64,000 nt of DNA, from positions 682,001 through 746,000 of the forward strand of contig JASVEC010000007.1 of NCBI GenBank assembly GCA_030770535.1, read 5' to 3'. The stretch comes from Batkoa obscura. Its lineage: Eukaryota; Entomophthoromycota; Entomophthoromycetes; Entomophthorales; Batkoaceae. Numbering within the stretch: the stretch's first letter is position 1; each line of letters begins with the position of its first letter. Both the position numbers and the translations under genes were made by a program. Shown here one piece after another: positions 25,788 through 37,191 of this stretch. The notes below the pieces were generated by a model that was given only the letters and a program-made list of their open reading frames with translations, had not been told where the DNA came from and searched no databases.

Positions 25788-27799
25788 CTTTTGACGAAAA
25801 AAATTATGAGTAATGTATTAAAGATTAAAAAATTTAAAATTAAAAAATTGATTTTTGTAAGTTTTATTGTTATGTATTTTTTTGATTCTTAAAAACGAAT
25901 GGCTTTTAGCTTATGCAAATTCAAGCTATTAATTTGAATTTATGAGATTTAAAATGGATAATTAAAAGTATGAAGTTTATTAGGCTTTATATATAACTTG
26001 GAATAATGCATTTTATTCACAATATATTTTATAAGGCATACTATATTAATATCTAAACATTTTTATTACTATTAATTATTTTTATCATCCAACTCAATTG
26101 AATGTTAAAGTTAGACTTATGTAATCCACTAAATAATCAATCTAAATCAATTTTACTCTATTTATTATTTATTCAATAATATATTATTATTACCTATAGA
26201 CAAATGCCTATCGGGCATATACCTTGGTTTAATTTATAAAGGCGTTACTTATTTTTATCTTTAATTGATAAAATTTGTTTATAGTATTGTATGAAATAAT
26301 GACTAATTATAAATATTCATGCCAAAAAACAATTTAAATAAAAATGGCGGCAAAGTACATTAGAAATTGTTATTAAAAAATTGATTATCAGGACTTGGTT
26401 ATTGAATTTGATAATATACAAGCCCTTTAGGAAAATAACTATGTCACTTTTGTTCAAGTTAATGTAGGTACGACCAGTGGCTCAGCACATATCTAATCAA
26501 CATTAAAAGCAAATAACAATCCAAATTAATTGTAATCTAAACAATTTTTTTAGAATTCTTGAAAGAGCTCCGTGCCTAAGTGTCTTATCAATAAATAAAG
26601 AAAAACTTAAAGAGTAGACGAAAGAGGTTATAAAGCTTTGACATCACATCCACTTCTATTCTTTGTTAGACAAGGTTTGGGAAGTTTTAACTCATTTGCA
26701 CACGCTATTCTCCACTTTATATGTCTGAATTCTAGGGTAGGGTATAAAGGTTTTTAGCAGACGGTGTCCTGTGTGGACTTTGTAGATAGTCTGAAATCAA
26801 CTAAATTAAATCACATCTTTTTTATATAAAAACTTAATTTATAAAGATAGTATCTTTGAGATATTTAAAAATTAGTTGAGTTAAATCAACTGCTTAACTC
26901 TATTTTTTATGTTTACATATATATATATATTATAATATAAGTGGTATTTAATAAATTATTATTATTATTATAACTATATAATAGATTTAACGTTTGCTTG
27001 AAAACAAATTCGTAAAAGGTTTTTTATTATGTATAACATCACACTCATTAATCTTACTTTAAACTTATTTAGTTGTTAAGTTAGCATATGATATCAAACT
27101 ATTTCATAACTAAATAAATAATCATCTAACACTTGTGTTATTATAATAGATCGAAATTATTATTTATTCTCATCAGTCAATCGATCGGTAAATAAAAGTA
27201 TAATATTTTATTAAAAGGTATGTTTCGTACTTAATGTTTATTAAATTAAATTATCGGGTTTGAAATAATTAAAAAAAGCTGGTCACTACCAGTGACAAGA
27301 GTAGTTGAACCAAACGAATCTTCAGTAAGAGAAGCGCTTTAATATTAGTCCCAATGTTGCTTTTAATACAATAAAACCTTACAATATATAAATTCTGTTT
27401 AAACTTTTTAGAACATAATAGTTGGACATTAATGGCCTGTAATCCGCTATTTTACTACATATGTATTTAGTATTTTTCCTATTATTAACATTTTTATTAA
27501 TATTTAAGCATATATACAAAATGACAAAATATTTAATATATTGACATTATTATTGACATTTGTACATATCATAATAAACTTAATATACATTTTTCTATTT
27601 ATTATCTAACATACAAAATTCGAAAATTAATTAAACCTATAGATTAGAGCAGCTAAGCTTAAAGCTTAAATTTGATTAGTCAAAACTGGGAACATAAAAG
27701 TTTGGCGTAAATTAGGCTGTATTGTAAAAGGATTAAGAAACTGCTTGATTTAAGGTCTCTTCTACGCGTTCACTTTAGAACTCCTAACCTCCATTTAAT
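25788..27799. other. Spacer between SNT2 and eS6
   Basis: 2 kb with no gene in the standard code. A candidate frame readable only with UAA/UAG as sense lies at 26200-26562 (listed separately). G+C is locally raised to about 26790. The last 100 bp before eS6 (TCTCTTCTACGCG, CTCCTAACCTCC) are pyrimidine-rich, as is common for ribosomal-protein leaders. Confidence 0.5.
26200..26562 (+). other. Candidate coding stretch readable only with UAR as Gln
   Basis: Reading from CAA 26201, through a possible 41-nt GT-AG intron (26244-26284), to UGA 26560 gives about 106 codons with no UGA. In frame are eight UAR (26237, 26335, 26374, 26428, 26494, 26527, 26533, 26551) and six CAR. The peptide has non-random composition (MAAKYIRNCY; YVTFVQVNVGTTSGSAHI). 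I recognise no family. At this base composition UGA is expected about once per 57 codons, so openness alone is weak evidence. It is listed because the UAR/CAR mix resembles the Dicer-like locus. Confidence 0.25.
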
Positions 27800-28819
27800 A
27801 TGAAGGTAATTTTACCATAGTCAATAAAGAAATTAAAACAGAGATAACGATATCAAAATGGATGCATCCATCAAATTATCAGCTATAAAATAGACCTTTA
27901 AAACTTTAATTTTAATATAAATATTGGTCAATGAACGAATTATCGAAATTTACAACCATAAATTTATAAGCAAGATGTCTGAAACTTTTTATTACAGTTG
28001 AACATTGCCAACCCAGCCACTGGCTGCCAAAAACTTATTGATATTGATGATGAGCGTAAAGTGTAAGTATTTTGTTTTTCTATTTTATTATATAAACTAT
28101 GAAACATTCTCCTAATCTGAGTGCTAAAAGATATATATAGTCGTGTCTTCTATGAAAAACGTATGTCTGCTGAAGTTGCTGGTGACACCATTGGAGATGA
28201 ATTCAAAGGTTACGTTTTCCGTATCACCGGTGGTAACGATAAACAAGGTTTCCCAATGAAACAAGGTATCCTTGTTCCAGGTCGTGTACGTCTCCTTTTA
28301 TCTAAAGGACACTCTTGCTACCGCCCACGTCGTACTGGTGAACGTAAACGTAAATCAGTACGTGGTTGCATTGTAGGTTCCGATTTATCTGTCATTTCCC
28401 TTGTCATTGTTAAACAAGGTGAATCTGATATTCCCGGACTCACCGATACCATTCAACCAAAACGTCTTGGTCCAAAACGTGCCAACAACATTCGTAAACT
28501 TTTCAATCTTACTAAAGAAGATGATGTACGTAAATTTGTTGTCCGTCGTGAAATTCAACCAAAAGATGAATCCAAAAAACCATATACCAAGGCTCCAAAG
28601 ATCCAACGTTTAGTAACTCCAATCCGTATCCAACGTAAGAAAGCTCTTATCAAAAAGAAGAATGAACGTATTGCTAAGTCTAAGGAAGAAGCTGCTGATT
28701 ATGCTAAACTTCTTGCTCAACGTACCAAAGAGTATCGTGAAAAGAAAGAAGAACTCAAGAAACGTAGAGCTTCCTCCAGAGGTTCTAAAGTTTCTAAGGT
28801 CTCTGAAGTTAAGGCCTAA
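27800..28819 (+). CDS. RPS6: 40S ribosomal protein eS6, 3 exons, 249 aa
   Basis: Small-subunit ribosomal protein, and a classic substrate of TOR-controlled S6 kinase. Exon 1 is only ATG AAG (27800-27805); a 192-nt intron follows; exon 2 is 27998-28062 ([22 protein letters not shown]); exon 3 is 28141-28819. The 250 codons equal the human length exactly. Conserved blocks include [53 protein letters not shown] and a basic C-terminus RRASSRGSK, which keeps the Arg-rich phosphorylation-site context. Codon use is richer in CGT/GGT/ACC than neighbours, as expected of a highly expressed gene. The UAA stop directly after the family-length C-terminus shows that UAA terminates in this genome. Confidence 0.97.
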
Positions 28820-29768
28820 ATTAGGACAAAATAAATAAGTTAATTGAAAAGATAGAGGTAAATTTAATATCGCTAAAACCTGACTATTTCGAGATTGTTT
28901 TTATTTTCTTTGTTTTTTCTAACTAATTTAGATTATTTTACTTTATTAACTTTTTAGATAATGTTGTGGATAAAAATGATATTTTATAAGCTTGTCAAAT
29001 AAGAAAGCAAAGGAGTGAAGAAATAATCAAGGAAAAAGACAAATAGTATGGAATGTAGAAAGTGTAGCGACAGCTTTAAACAGTTAGATATGGATTTATC
29101 TACGATTAACTATCAATATACCATTTTAAGATACCAGATACAGCAGACTATGTGCTTCTAAGTTGATAAAGTATTTCATAATCAGGCGAAAAGATTGAGT
29201 TATAGTTACATGTAGAAAGATTCGTTGTTAAATAAGTTAATAGTTCAAGTTATTTTCTAACCATAAATTTTTTAATTTATAATAATAGTTGGCTTTAAAA
29301 TGTTTGTAAAGTTCATTGATTTGTTAGTTTGTTATATTTACTTTGCTACTTATTTAGTTAATTAAAATTATTAAAGTCTCTGATTTTAGTATATCGTAAT
29401 AAATAAAAAATATAAAAAATACCATTTTATTTTAAATTTGTTGTTCGACTATGTTCAAAGATAGTGTATTAGATTATTATATATATATTCTATTTAATTT
29501 TATTCTAATACAGATAGCGGTTTTATATTTAAATATTAATATCAGTCCTTAATGTTTACATTAAGTAATATATGATACCAATTATATAATATAAATTGAT
29601 AGAATATATTTATACTGAGATTTAATGTTAACTGAAATTTATAGCAAGAGCTGAATGTTAAATTAATGACTGTGAATTAATTTTAATTGGACAACTAACA
29701 AAACTATTGTTGAATATCAAAATGAGTAATTTTTTAAATCATTGTTTTTTTCATAAACATAATTTTCA
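28820..29768. other. Spacer between eS6 and Bud32
   Basis: About 950 bp. On the plus strand from 28957 to about 29260 there is a frame with about ten UAR, three CAR and one UGA whose peptide looks partly protein-like (IRKQRSEEIIKEKDK; FKIPDTADYVLLS). A short standard-code frame overlaps it (29048-29161). I recognise neither. The rest is AT-rich. Confidence 0.3.
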
Positions 29769-30749
29769 ATGGAACTAATAAGCCAAGGTGCAGAAGCTGT
29801 AAGAATTTGTAACAGCATTAATAAAATTTTCAAAAGTGTGAATTCAATCACAACCAAAAGATTTATTAACATGAAAGATTTGTAAAAAAGGATTAAAATT
29901 TATTTTATGTTTAGAGAGTATATAAAATCGATTATTTGGGAGTACCAGCAATTTTAAAGCAAAGATTTAAAAAAACTTATCGACTTCCAGAGTTAGATAC
30001 TAAAATAACTAAAAGTCGAGTACTCCAGGTAAAAAATTTAAAATAGAGTTATTTTTTAATTAGTTAAAGGAAGCTCGATCAATGTATCGCTGTCAAAAAG
30101 CAAACATAGCAACACCAACCATTTACGATGTATGTCCAGAAGATAGTACATTAACAATGGAACTAATATCTGGATTGAGCATTAAAGAATTGATCTATCG
30201 TTATGAAAAAAAGCCAGAAGCAGCCAAATTTTTAAAAAGTAGATAATTCATATTTTATTTGATATTTTAATGCTCGACTTTCTAAGGTGTAATGGTTAAG
30301 ATCGGCAAAATTTTGTTTTCAATGCATGAAATTAATATTATACATGGGGATCTCACTACCTCAAATATTATGTTAAATGTTGACTCAATAGACGCTGATG
30401 TTAATAAAGAGAGTTATAAAGTTGTTTTGATTGATTTTGGGTTAAGTTATATTGACTCTCATACAGAAGATAAAGCAGTAGACCTGTATGTTTTAGAACG
30501 TGCATTCCTTTCTACTCACCCAGAATCTACCCATCTAGTAATTTATATTTAATATTTTAAATTAATTATTTACATTTTATAGTTTGAAGACGTATTATCA
30601 TCTTATATGGGAGATGAAAAGAATGGTAATAAAATTACGAAACCAATTTTAAATAGATTAGAAGATGGTAAATATTTTATTTATTTTTTTACATGTAATT
30701 TATTTCTTCAGTTCGTTTACGTGGAAGGAAACGCTCAATGATAGGTTAA
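29769..30749 (+). CDS. BUD32: Bud32/TP53RK kinase of the KEOPS complex, 6 exons, 228 aa
   Basis: Small atypical kinase/ATPase of KEOPS/EKC, which supports t6A modification of tRNA at position 37. Exons 29769-29798, 29915-30028, 30070-30238, 30287-30537, 30583-30667 and 30712-30749 give 229 codons. Visible are the glycine-poor nucleotide loop (QGAEARVYKIDY), the VAIK-like Lys in AILKQRF, the EARSMYRC helix, the catalytic loop [13 protein letters not shown] in VVLIDFGLS, the family motif [19 protein letters not shown] and the C-terminal signature [12 protein letters not shown]. Length matches the minimal kinase (TP53RK 253, yeast Bud32 261). Confidence 0.95.
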
Positions 30750-30896
30750 ATGCATTTGGTTTGTCCTGAATTTGGTTATACTTTGATTTTAGGATCCTCT
30801 AAATACAATACATCTTACATTAATATTTTATTAATATAAACAAATCTAAAGCGTGTATTAAACTTCATATTTTGGTATTTATATTTTATTTTCATT

Positions 30897-31004
30897 ATAT
30901 GGGGATGTATTTTTGTGTTTAAGGATTTTACTAGCAATTTTTCTACTCAAATAGCGCTTAAAAAATGGAAAAAATAATGAAACCAAAAAAAACATCCCCA
31001 TATA
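30897..31004 (+). repeat. Short inverted-terminal element, copy M4
   Basis: A well-preserved copy: ATATGGGGATGTATTTTTGT ... AAAAAACATCCCCATATA between two convergent genes. ATAT flanks both sides, so a duplication cannot be told from the terminal repeat. Confidence 0.85.
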
Positions 31005-31196
31005 TAATAGGTTGTTATATATAAATTTTAATATTAAAGTCATTTTCAGCGTTTTCATATAAATCAACACTTTTGTACTAATAACATAGCTAGAATTAAA
31101 TCAATATTGCAAAAATAAAAAAAATAAACGTTTAATATTGTTAGTAACTATTATTAATATCTAATATACGCGAGAATATACTGACAAATGGATTTA

Positions 31197-32432
31197 TCAT
31201 CCAAATACAGAAAAAATAAAGACACCTAAAACTACTATGAATGCAGATCCAAATTTGGCAGGAGATAAACATTGATGAGGGTCACGTCCACAATATAAAA
31301 ATGCAGAGCAAACTAAAACACCAACTGTACGCAACGCTTGAATAATGCCTGTTGATACCGCACCTGAGCTACTAATTAAAATATAGTATGATGAATTGTG
31401 TGCTAGAGCAGAAAGGGTGAGGAGAATAAACCCGCCAATTCCTTGAGAAAGAGAAACTGAAGCTTGTTCTTGCTCAAGAATGGTACCTGTTTGAGAATAA
31501 GCAGCAGAAAATAACACAGAAAGTTTCGAATATCTACTTGGTAAACTATAAAATAGATGAAATAATATACAAACTATAATTCCATAAATACCAGTCCATT
31601 GACAGACGAGTATTGGGGGTGGAGGGTTAGGTTTACTTAATAATTTTTCAGTATAAACATAGCATCCAGCATATAAAAATATACCAGACGTAGTCAATAA
31701 TATACCGATCATATTTGAATCTACTTCAAATTGAATAGTTGATGTTATATGACTTACAAAAGTATTAAAAGTTAAACCAACAAATATAGCAAGGATACCC
31801 CACCACTGTAAAAAATTCAAAGTTCGATTTAAAACAAATCGAGATAACAAAGCAATGAATGGGATAAGTAATGCTGAAATAACTTGATATAAACCAGATC
31901 CTATTCTAAACATGCCTGCCGTTACTAACCCATTACCAATCACATCTACTAAACTTAAAAAAACAAGTTGGTTTCGGTGTGGTGTCATATCACTATTAAC
32001 ATCTATTTTTGGTCCAGTAGGAATGAAAACTACTAGAGCCATACCAAGATATGATGCAGTGACAGTTATTAAACTCGATTCATCTAAAATTTATAATTAA
32101 TGTAAAACTAAATTAATATAAAATATAAAATCATTGAGTATTAAAATGTGGCTTATATCTGTACTATATAAATTACCTGCTACTCCATTATAGAACATGG
32201 TCTGGGCTACTAATGTACTAAATACCCCAGTGATCAAAAATAAAAACCTTAAAAATAGTAGATAGTTGGAGTTTGGAGTTTCTGTTTCTTTAGTAGGAAT
32301 TGGTTCGTTTGGATAAATGCTAGGGTGTTCTTTGGTGACTTGAGCTTGAATATCCTCTTCAAAAAAGGAATCTAAATGCTCTTCATCAAACACTGGTATT
32401 AATACTCTTTCTTTTAACGCTATACCTTCCAT
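31197..32432 (-). CDS. SLC35F6-like drug/metabolite transporter, 2 exons, 380 aa
   Basis: A member of the DMT/SLC35 superfamily, closest by eye to SLC35F6-type proteins; the substrate is unknown. Exons 32432-32177 and 32083-31197 with a 93-nt intron. After an acidic cytosolic N-terminus of about 60 residues there are about ten hydrophobic helices, starting LFLRFLFLITGVFSTLVAQ. Family blocks are LVDVIGNGLVTAGMFRIGSG, WWGILAIFVGLTFN, the YVYTEKLL segment in the middle, IIQALRTVGVL and the terminal GSAFIVVLGVFIF. It converges on BUD32, with element M4 between them. Confidence 0.83.
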
Positions 32433-33104
32433 AATAAAAACCCTTCAGTCTATTCTAATTTGCTTTTTAGAATTGTTACTATAGCTTCAGTGATTGGTTA
32501 TTCTTATTTTAAAGTTAGTTTTAGAATTTGTTTTTACAGTCACACCTGAGATAGGGTTTAAACTTTAAAATAGTAAATAATAAATTTAACTAATAGTTTT
32601 TTCGAAGCTTCGAGGATGATATAGAAGTAAGGATATTAGCTTTGTGTGCCAAATGATGTCGTTTTCATGTCATTTTTTAGTAGAATAAGTCATACAGTAA
32701 TATTTACTATATAAATGTTCCATCAGCTTTCGCTCATATTAGAACACATTTAGAATAAAAAGTAAATTATATTCTCTCGAAGTATATTAATTATTATAAC
32801 TAGCTGTTCTATTTAGAAATCATGTATAATGACGTTGTAGCTTTTACTAATTTTTGATTCTACATCCAATAAGATAGTATGGTTTATTTAAGAAAGTTTT
32901 CTTTAAAGAATTTGAAGAATATTGGTATACAGAATACCTGAAGAAAGGTTGAAGATTTTTAGAAGATATGTGAATACTTTAACGGATAGGTCAGGCTTTA
33001 CACTACTTTGAGGGGGAATGCAGATGATGATTCTTTGGCGGGCATTAAACTTTTATATGGCATTGCCACTGGGCTACTTCTCCTATAACTTTTACTAATT
33101 TAAT

Positions 33105-33210
33105 AAATGGGGATGTATTTTTTTGTCTAAGAATTTTACTAGCAGTCTTTCCACTTAAATAGCGCTTAAAAATGGAAAAAGTAATGAAACCAAAAAAAAC
33201 GCCCCCAAAT
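33105..33210 (+). repeat. Short inverted-terminal element, copy M5
   Basis: Starts GGGGATGTATTTTTTT and ends AAAAAAACGCCCCC. Flanked by AAATG on the left and AAATG on the right, a candidate 5-bp target duplication if the element begins GGGATG. Confidence 0.8.
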
Positions 33211-33441
33211 GAATAATTTTTTATTGATGTATATTCCTTAAACCATATTAATAGTATGAGAAGCTTTATAGCCACAGCTAAAAATAATCCTACAATAAGA
33301 AGGAGTAGCAATATAATTTTTAATATTTATGGTAGATTTTAAATAAAATCAAGGGTAAACTAAATTCTTTAATATGTACTTTATCTCTATTAATAAAAAT
33401 AAAACTAATAAGAGGTTTTTAAATATCTTTTCAGTTGTTAA

Positions 33442-33550
33442 CATATGGTGTATTTTTTAGTTTTATCACTTTTTCCATTTTTTAAGCGCTATTTGAGCGG
33501 AAAAATTGTTAGTAAAAATCTTAAATACAGAAATACACCCACCCCTATAT
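33442..33550 (-). repeat. Short inverted-terminal element, copy M6
   Basis: A reverse-orientation, somewhat degraded copy (CATATGGTGTATTTTTTAGT ... AATACACCCACCCCTATAT) only 230 bp from M5. Confidence 0.75.
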
Positions 33551-33841
33551 ATTGTATTATTAATTAATTTAACTCAAAAGCTTTAAATATTAGTATTTAA
33601 AATATTAGCCTGATTTAAATATACAGCTGTAAGAATGTCATATATAAGATGTAGATGTTATTGACGCAAAAAGCAAAATATTATCTAAAATACGAAAATA
33701 CGAAAATAAGTATATAACATCAAAATTTTCTACTTCGCATTGTACGAAAATGTAAAGTTAATGTAGATCTAGAATTATTAAACAACTCTAACTATTTACA
33801 TCTTAGTGATAATAAAACATAAATGGTGTTGAATTATATGT

Positions 33842-34885
33842 GGATGTTCGAACTGGTTTCATTTTTTTATCCAATTTTCAAAAATTTTATATTTTAAACC
33901 TTGCTTAAAATTCTATAAAAATAAATTATTAAAAATCAAAAGTACCTGTCAGTTTTAAATTATTTTATTACAATCTATATTATAAGTTAGCAGAATTTCT
34001 TTTAAATTTAATAGAAATCCCCGAATTAGCAAGGCTTTTATTAATATAACATACATATTGGTATCAATCGAAGTCGTAGTATGTAAATAAATACATATTC
34101 TTATAAACTTCATTGAAAAACATTTGTTATTGACTGCTTTATACCTAACATTGCAGATTTGCTATCAAATAAATAAATAATTTAAATGTTATAATTACAT
34201 TATTAATATATCACTAAGTTAATAAATAGCTGGATGGAAGGCGTGAAAGTTGGCACTCAGTGGTAGGAGTTAAAAGCAGTTCTTGGTTGATTAACTTGCC
34301 TTGAGTCGAACGTTCTTAGTTTATATAACTAAGATAGAGTTAAATGAATAAGAATAATACGTGATAAGCTACGAGCTATGTAAAACAAATAGAATAGACA
34401 ATACTACTGTAAAATCTACGTAAGACGTTGTCAGAAAGACTTAGTGGCTTTATTAATAGTACGATATCAGGGAGTAATTCAGTTAAAAAGCCTCAAGTTA
34501 TCATGTTGAAGAATCTCTTTTATACTCCAACAAGTATGAATATCAAAACGAGAGGATTATATTCTTTGCAATATGAAGTTAGAAATTCTCGCAGCAAATC
34601 AAAATAAGGGACTCTGACTTGATTGTGTTTGAACTTGAGAACACAGCAATCTAAGTGATTGTTGTGTTATAATCAATCCGAGAGCTAATAAAGCAATATT
34701 TCACAGAGGGAGTGGTTAGCCCTAAAAATATAATTAACTATCTTTATGTAATATAAGCAATATAATAATAATTTTTATTTATTATTACAACTGCTTACTC
34801 ATTGTCTATTTATTAACTTAGCTATTAACAATTTAAGTAATATCAACATTTAATAATTAATTTCTATAATTTAATAAACTACTTG
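33842..34885 (+). repeat. Dispersed repeat R1, copy 2, carrying a solo LTR
   Basis: Second copy of R1, collinear with 6234-6822 on both sides of the LTR at 34242-34705. Its right end abuts the 5' LTR of the Ty3/gypsy-type element. Confidence 0.75.
34242..34705 (-). mobile_element. Solo LTR (Ty3/gypsy-type family), inside R1
   Basis: The reverse complement matches the 481-bp LTR at 41035-41515 with many differences, so it is older than the neighbouring element. Flanking pentamers GAAGG (34237-34241) and GAGGG (34706-34710) look like a target-site duplication with one change. It marks an old insertion into R1 that later lost its interior by LTR recombination. Confidence 0.8.
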
Positions 34886-35196
34886 TGTGAAATATCGCTT
34901 CATTAGCTCTAGGATTGATTATAATATAATAATCAATTCAGAGTTCCTTATATAGATTTGCTGTGAGAATTGCTACCACCTGATCATGAAGAACTTATTG
35001 CCCACGTTTTAATGTCCATACTTGGCAACTATAATAAGGAATAACTGTTATAATGTTCCATATATATAGCCACCCAGTTGGAGTATAAAAGAGATTCTTC
35101 AACATACTAACTCGAAGCTTTTTAATTGGATTACTCCCTGATAACGTATCATTAATAAAGTCACTAAGTTTTTCTGACAACACCTTACATAAAATA
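34886..35196 (+). repeat. 5' LTR segment
   Basis: Starts TGTGAAATATCGC at the end of R1 and matches the beginning of the 3' LTR, nearly identically for most of its length. Confidence 0.85.
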
Positions 35197-35209
35197 TTGG
35201 TTACTATCT

Positions 35210-35677
35210 TTGTTAACAATGCCTGAATACGTGATTATCTTCGATAACGATCTTACCAAAGATGTTATAGAAAACATTAAACATATAATGCACTCCAATA
35301 ATGATGTGGATTGTGATTTGGATGATGATCTAACCTATATAATCAACTTTATGTTTAATGATAAAGTCATCACTGGATCAAATATAGAAGAACTAACGAA
35401 GTCCATTAACATCGAAGTCAATAAGGAAGTATCTGAAATGGGAGCTTCTTATAACATATTTTACAATGACGTGATTTACATAAATAAGGAATTGTACGAT
35501 AAAGGTCTTGCAGAAGTTATGGCTTCGTATACCAATGAAAACAATGAGCAAGTATATAGCAAGTTCAAATGTGAATACAAAGACCTATGGATCATTGTTC
35601 TTCATGATGTATCCCCTGCTATCTTTATATACGAAAATGTTCGTGATGGTATGTTAGATACCACTGGCTCGAATTAG
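35210..35677 (+). other. Unassigned open frame inside the retroelement, 155 codons
   Basis: An acidic, Asn/Asp-rich frame (starts MLTMPEYVIIFDND) between the 5' LTR segment and the gag-like part. I do not recognise it as a retroelement protein. It could be an extra gene of this family, captured host sequence, or chance. Its mixed codon use looks coding. Confidence 0.4.
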
Positions 35678-35678
35678 G

Positions 35679-36599
35679 TTAAAAAAAAAGACTTCTGAAG
35701 TATAGCTCTAAAATCTCTATCATCTGAGTAATATTGGTGATATTATGATGAGGATCTAGAAAAAGACGTGCGATGTGACTTGGAAGGTTTCGTTGGAAGG
35801 CCAGGCGGAGGTCTGTAACGCTTAACTTCTCACAGGAAATTAAAGCATTAGCACGATTTTCTACGTTCGCAATGTAATTTTTGAGTTTGCTTTCATCGTC
35901 TAGTCGTAAAGATAAAAGGGCCGCCTTTTTTGCTTCCATTTTTACATCGGAATCATAATGATCTATGAATGCCTTTTTAAAAGAGTTCCAGTTACTGCAT
36001 AAGTCATCAGGTAGGGTCATACACCAGGAAATTTCGTTTGTTTGAAGCTGACCTGAGAGGCATTGAGGGCGACACTCGTAGGTCCAATTGTTGGCATCAA
36101 GGTGAACTTCTAGAGCTTTGATGAAGGTGGTAGCAGTGATTTCGTTTGGATTGAATAAGAGACTAAAATTAAACTTGGTATTAACGGGTTGGGAGCTTCT
36201 CGGATAGTTGTGGGGGTATGTTGAGAAGCTATGCGGGTTTAGATTGTTACCAGAAGGTCCAGGAGGGTTATAATAGGCGTCATGATTATTACGTGATATA
36301 CCATAGTTATTTTGAACAGGAATCCGCTCGGGTTGTACGTAATGAGATGAAGATTGCTCATAGGGTACATGTTGAGTGATTTGAGGAGCAATATATGGCA
36401 ACTTGTTTTTGTTATTATTGCTAAAAGGATTGTCCAGGTTAACTTCAGCATAGGGTTGTACACGAGATCTTATTGGCTCAGTATTAGATCCTGTAGCAGG
36501 GTTTCTTGAGTAAATACCATCAGTAGGTACAGTGGTCATTCTAGGAAGTAATTGAGGTGGACTTTCTTCTTTCTTGGCTTGATCATCTGGTTGTACCAA
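35679..36599 (-). other. Gag-like capsid region (fossil part)
   Basis: A Pro/Asn/Gln-rich N-terminal part, then a retrotransposon-gag-like capsid helix region (WNSFKKAFIDHYDSD; LRLDDESKLKNYIANVENR). It lies on the strand opposite to pol. Confidence 0.75.
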
Positions 36600-36940
36600 G
36601 TGAAGTTAAATCCAAGAAACTATATATTAATCATATAGATAAAGAAATGGACAACAACGAATATCTTCATTGCTTTGCCATTACACAACAGCACTACTCC
36701 AACCATCGTAAATCCCGAGTATTTACTGGATGCTGGAACTGTGGTGAACATGGACATATTGCCGTCAATTGTATTGAACCAAAGCCAGAAAACGGTATTT
36801 TGAAATATTATTTTGAAAAAAATGTTCGCAATAGTAAACATTTTAATAAAAATAAACAAGTTAATCACCTCAATCGTAACTATAATGATGATGACACTGA
36901 AAAGTTTGTTGACCCCGACAACGAGTCAAAAAACTTCTAA
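36557..36940 (+). other. Zinc-knuckle part of gag (fossil part)
   Basis: Contains a CCHC knuckle CWNCGEHGHIAVNC, the nucleic-acid-binding motif of retroelement nucleocapsids, followed by a Lys/Asn-rich tail. Confidence 0.8.
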
Positions 36941-37191
36941 GTGGGAGGGTAAATGAGGATCCCCCTTCCACGAAATTAAAAATTCCTCCTGACCCAAATG
37001 AAAACACTGAATTAGACTTCGAACTTAATACGCTTTCAAAATTTGACCCCTCTACCCTCATCCTAGCACTACCTTCCAAAATTCGTGGTAGACCCAAGAA
37101 GAAAAAGGTTCCCGTCGTTGAAATTCCTAAAGTCATTCCACGTCAAATTGATAAGTCACCTGATAACCCTGTCAATGCCCCTGATTCTACC

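Larger units (their letters stand above)
32433..33841. other. Spacer with two short elements
   Basis: 1.4 kb of AT-rich DNA upstream of the transporter gene, carrying M5 and M6. Nothing else is recognised. Confidence 0.5.

Noticed and set aside
26440-26790. tRNA or other known ncRNA in the GC-richer part of the SNT2-eS6 spacer
   Set aside because: No cloverleaf or GGTTCGAATCC-like box found on either strand; no known RNA motif recognised.
29048-29161. Small standard-code frame starting MECRKCSDSF (zinc-ribbon-like)
   Set aside because: Only 37 codons, one CxxC, no partner cysteines, and it overlaps another equally plausible frame.
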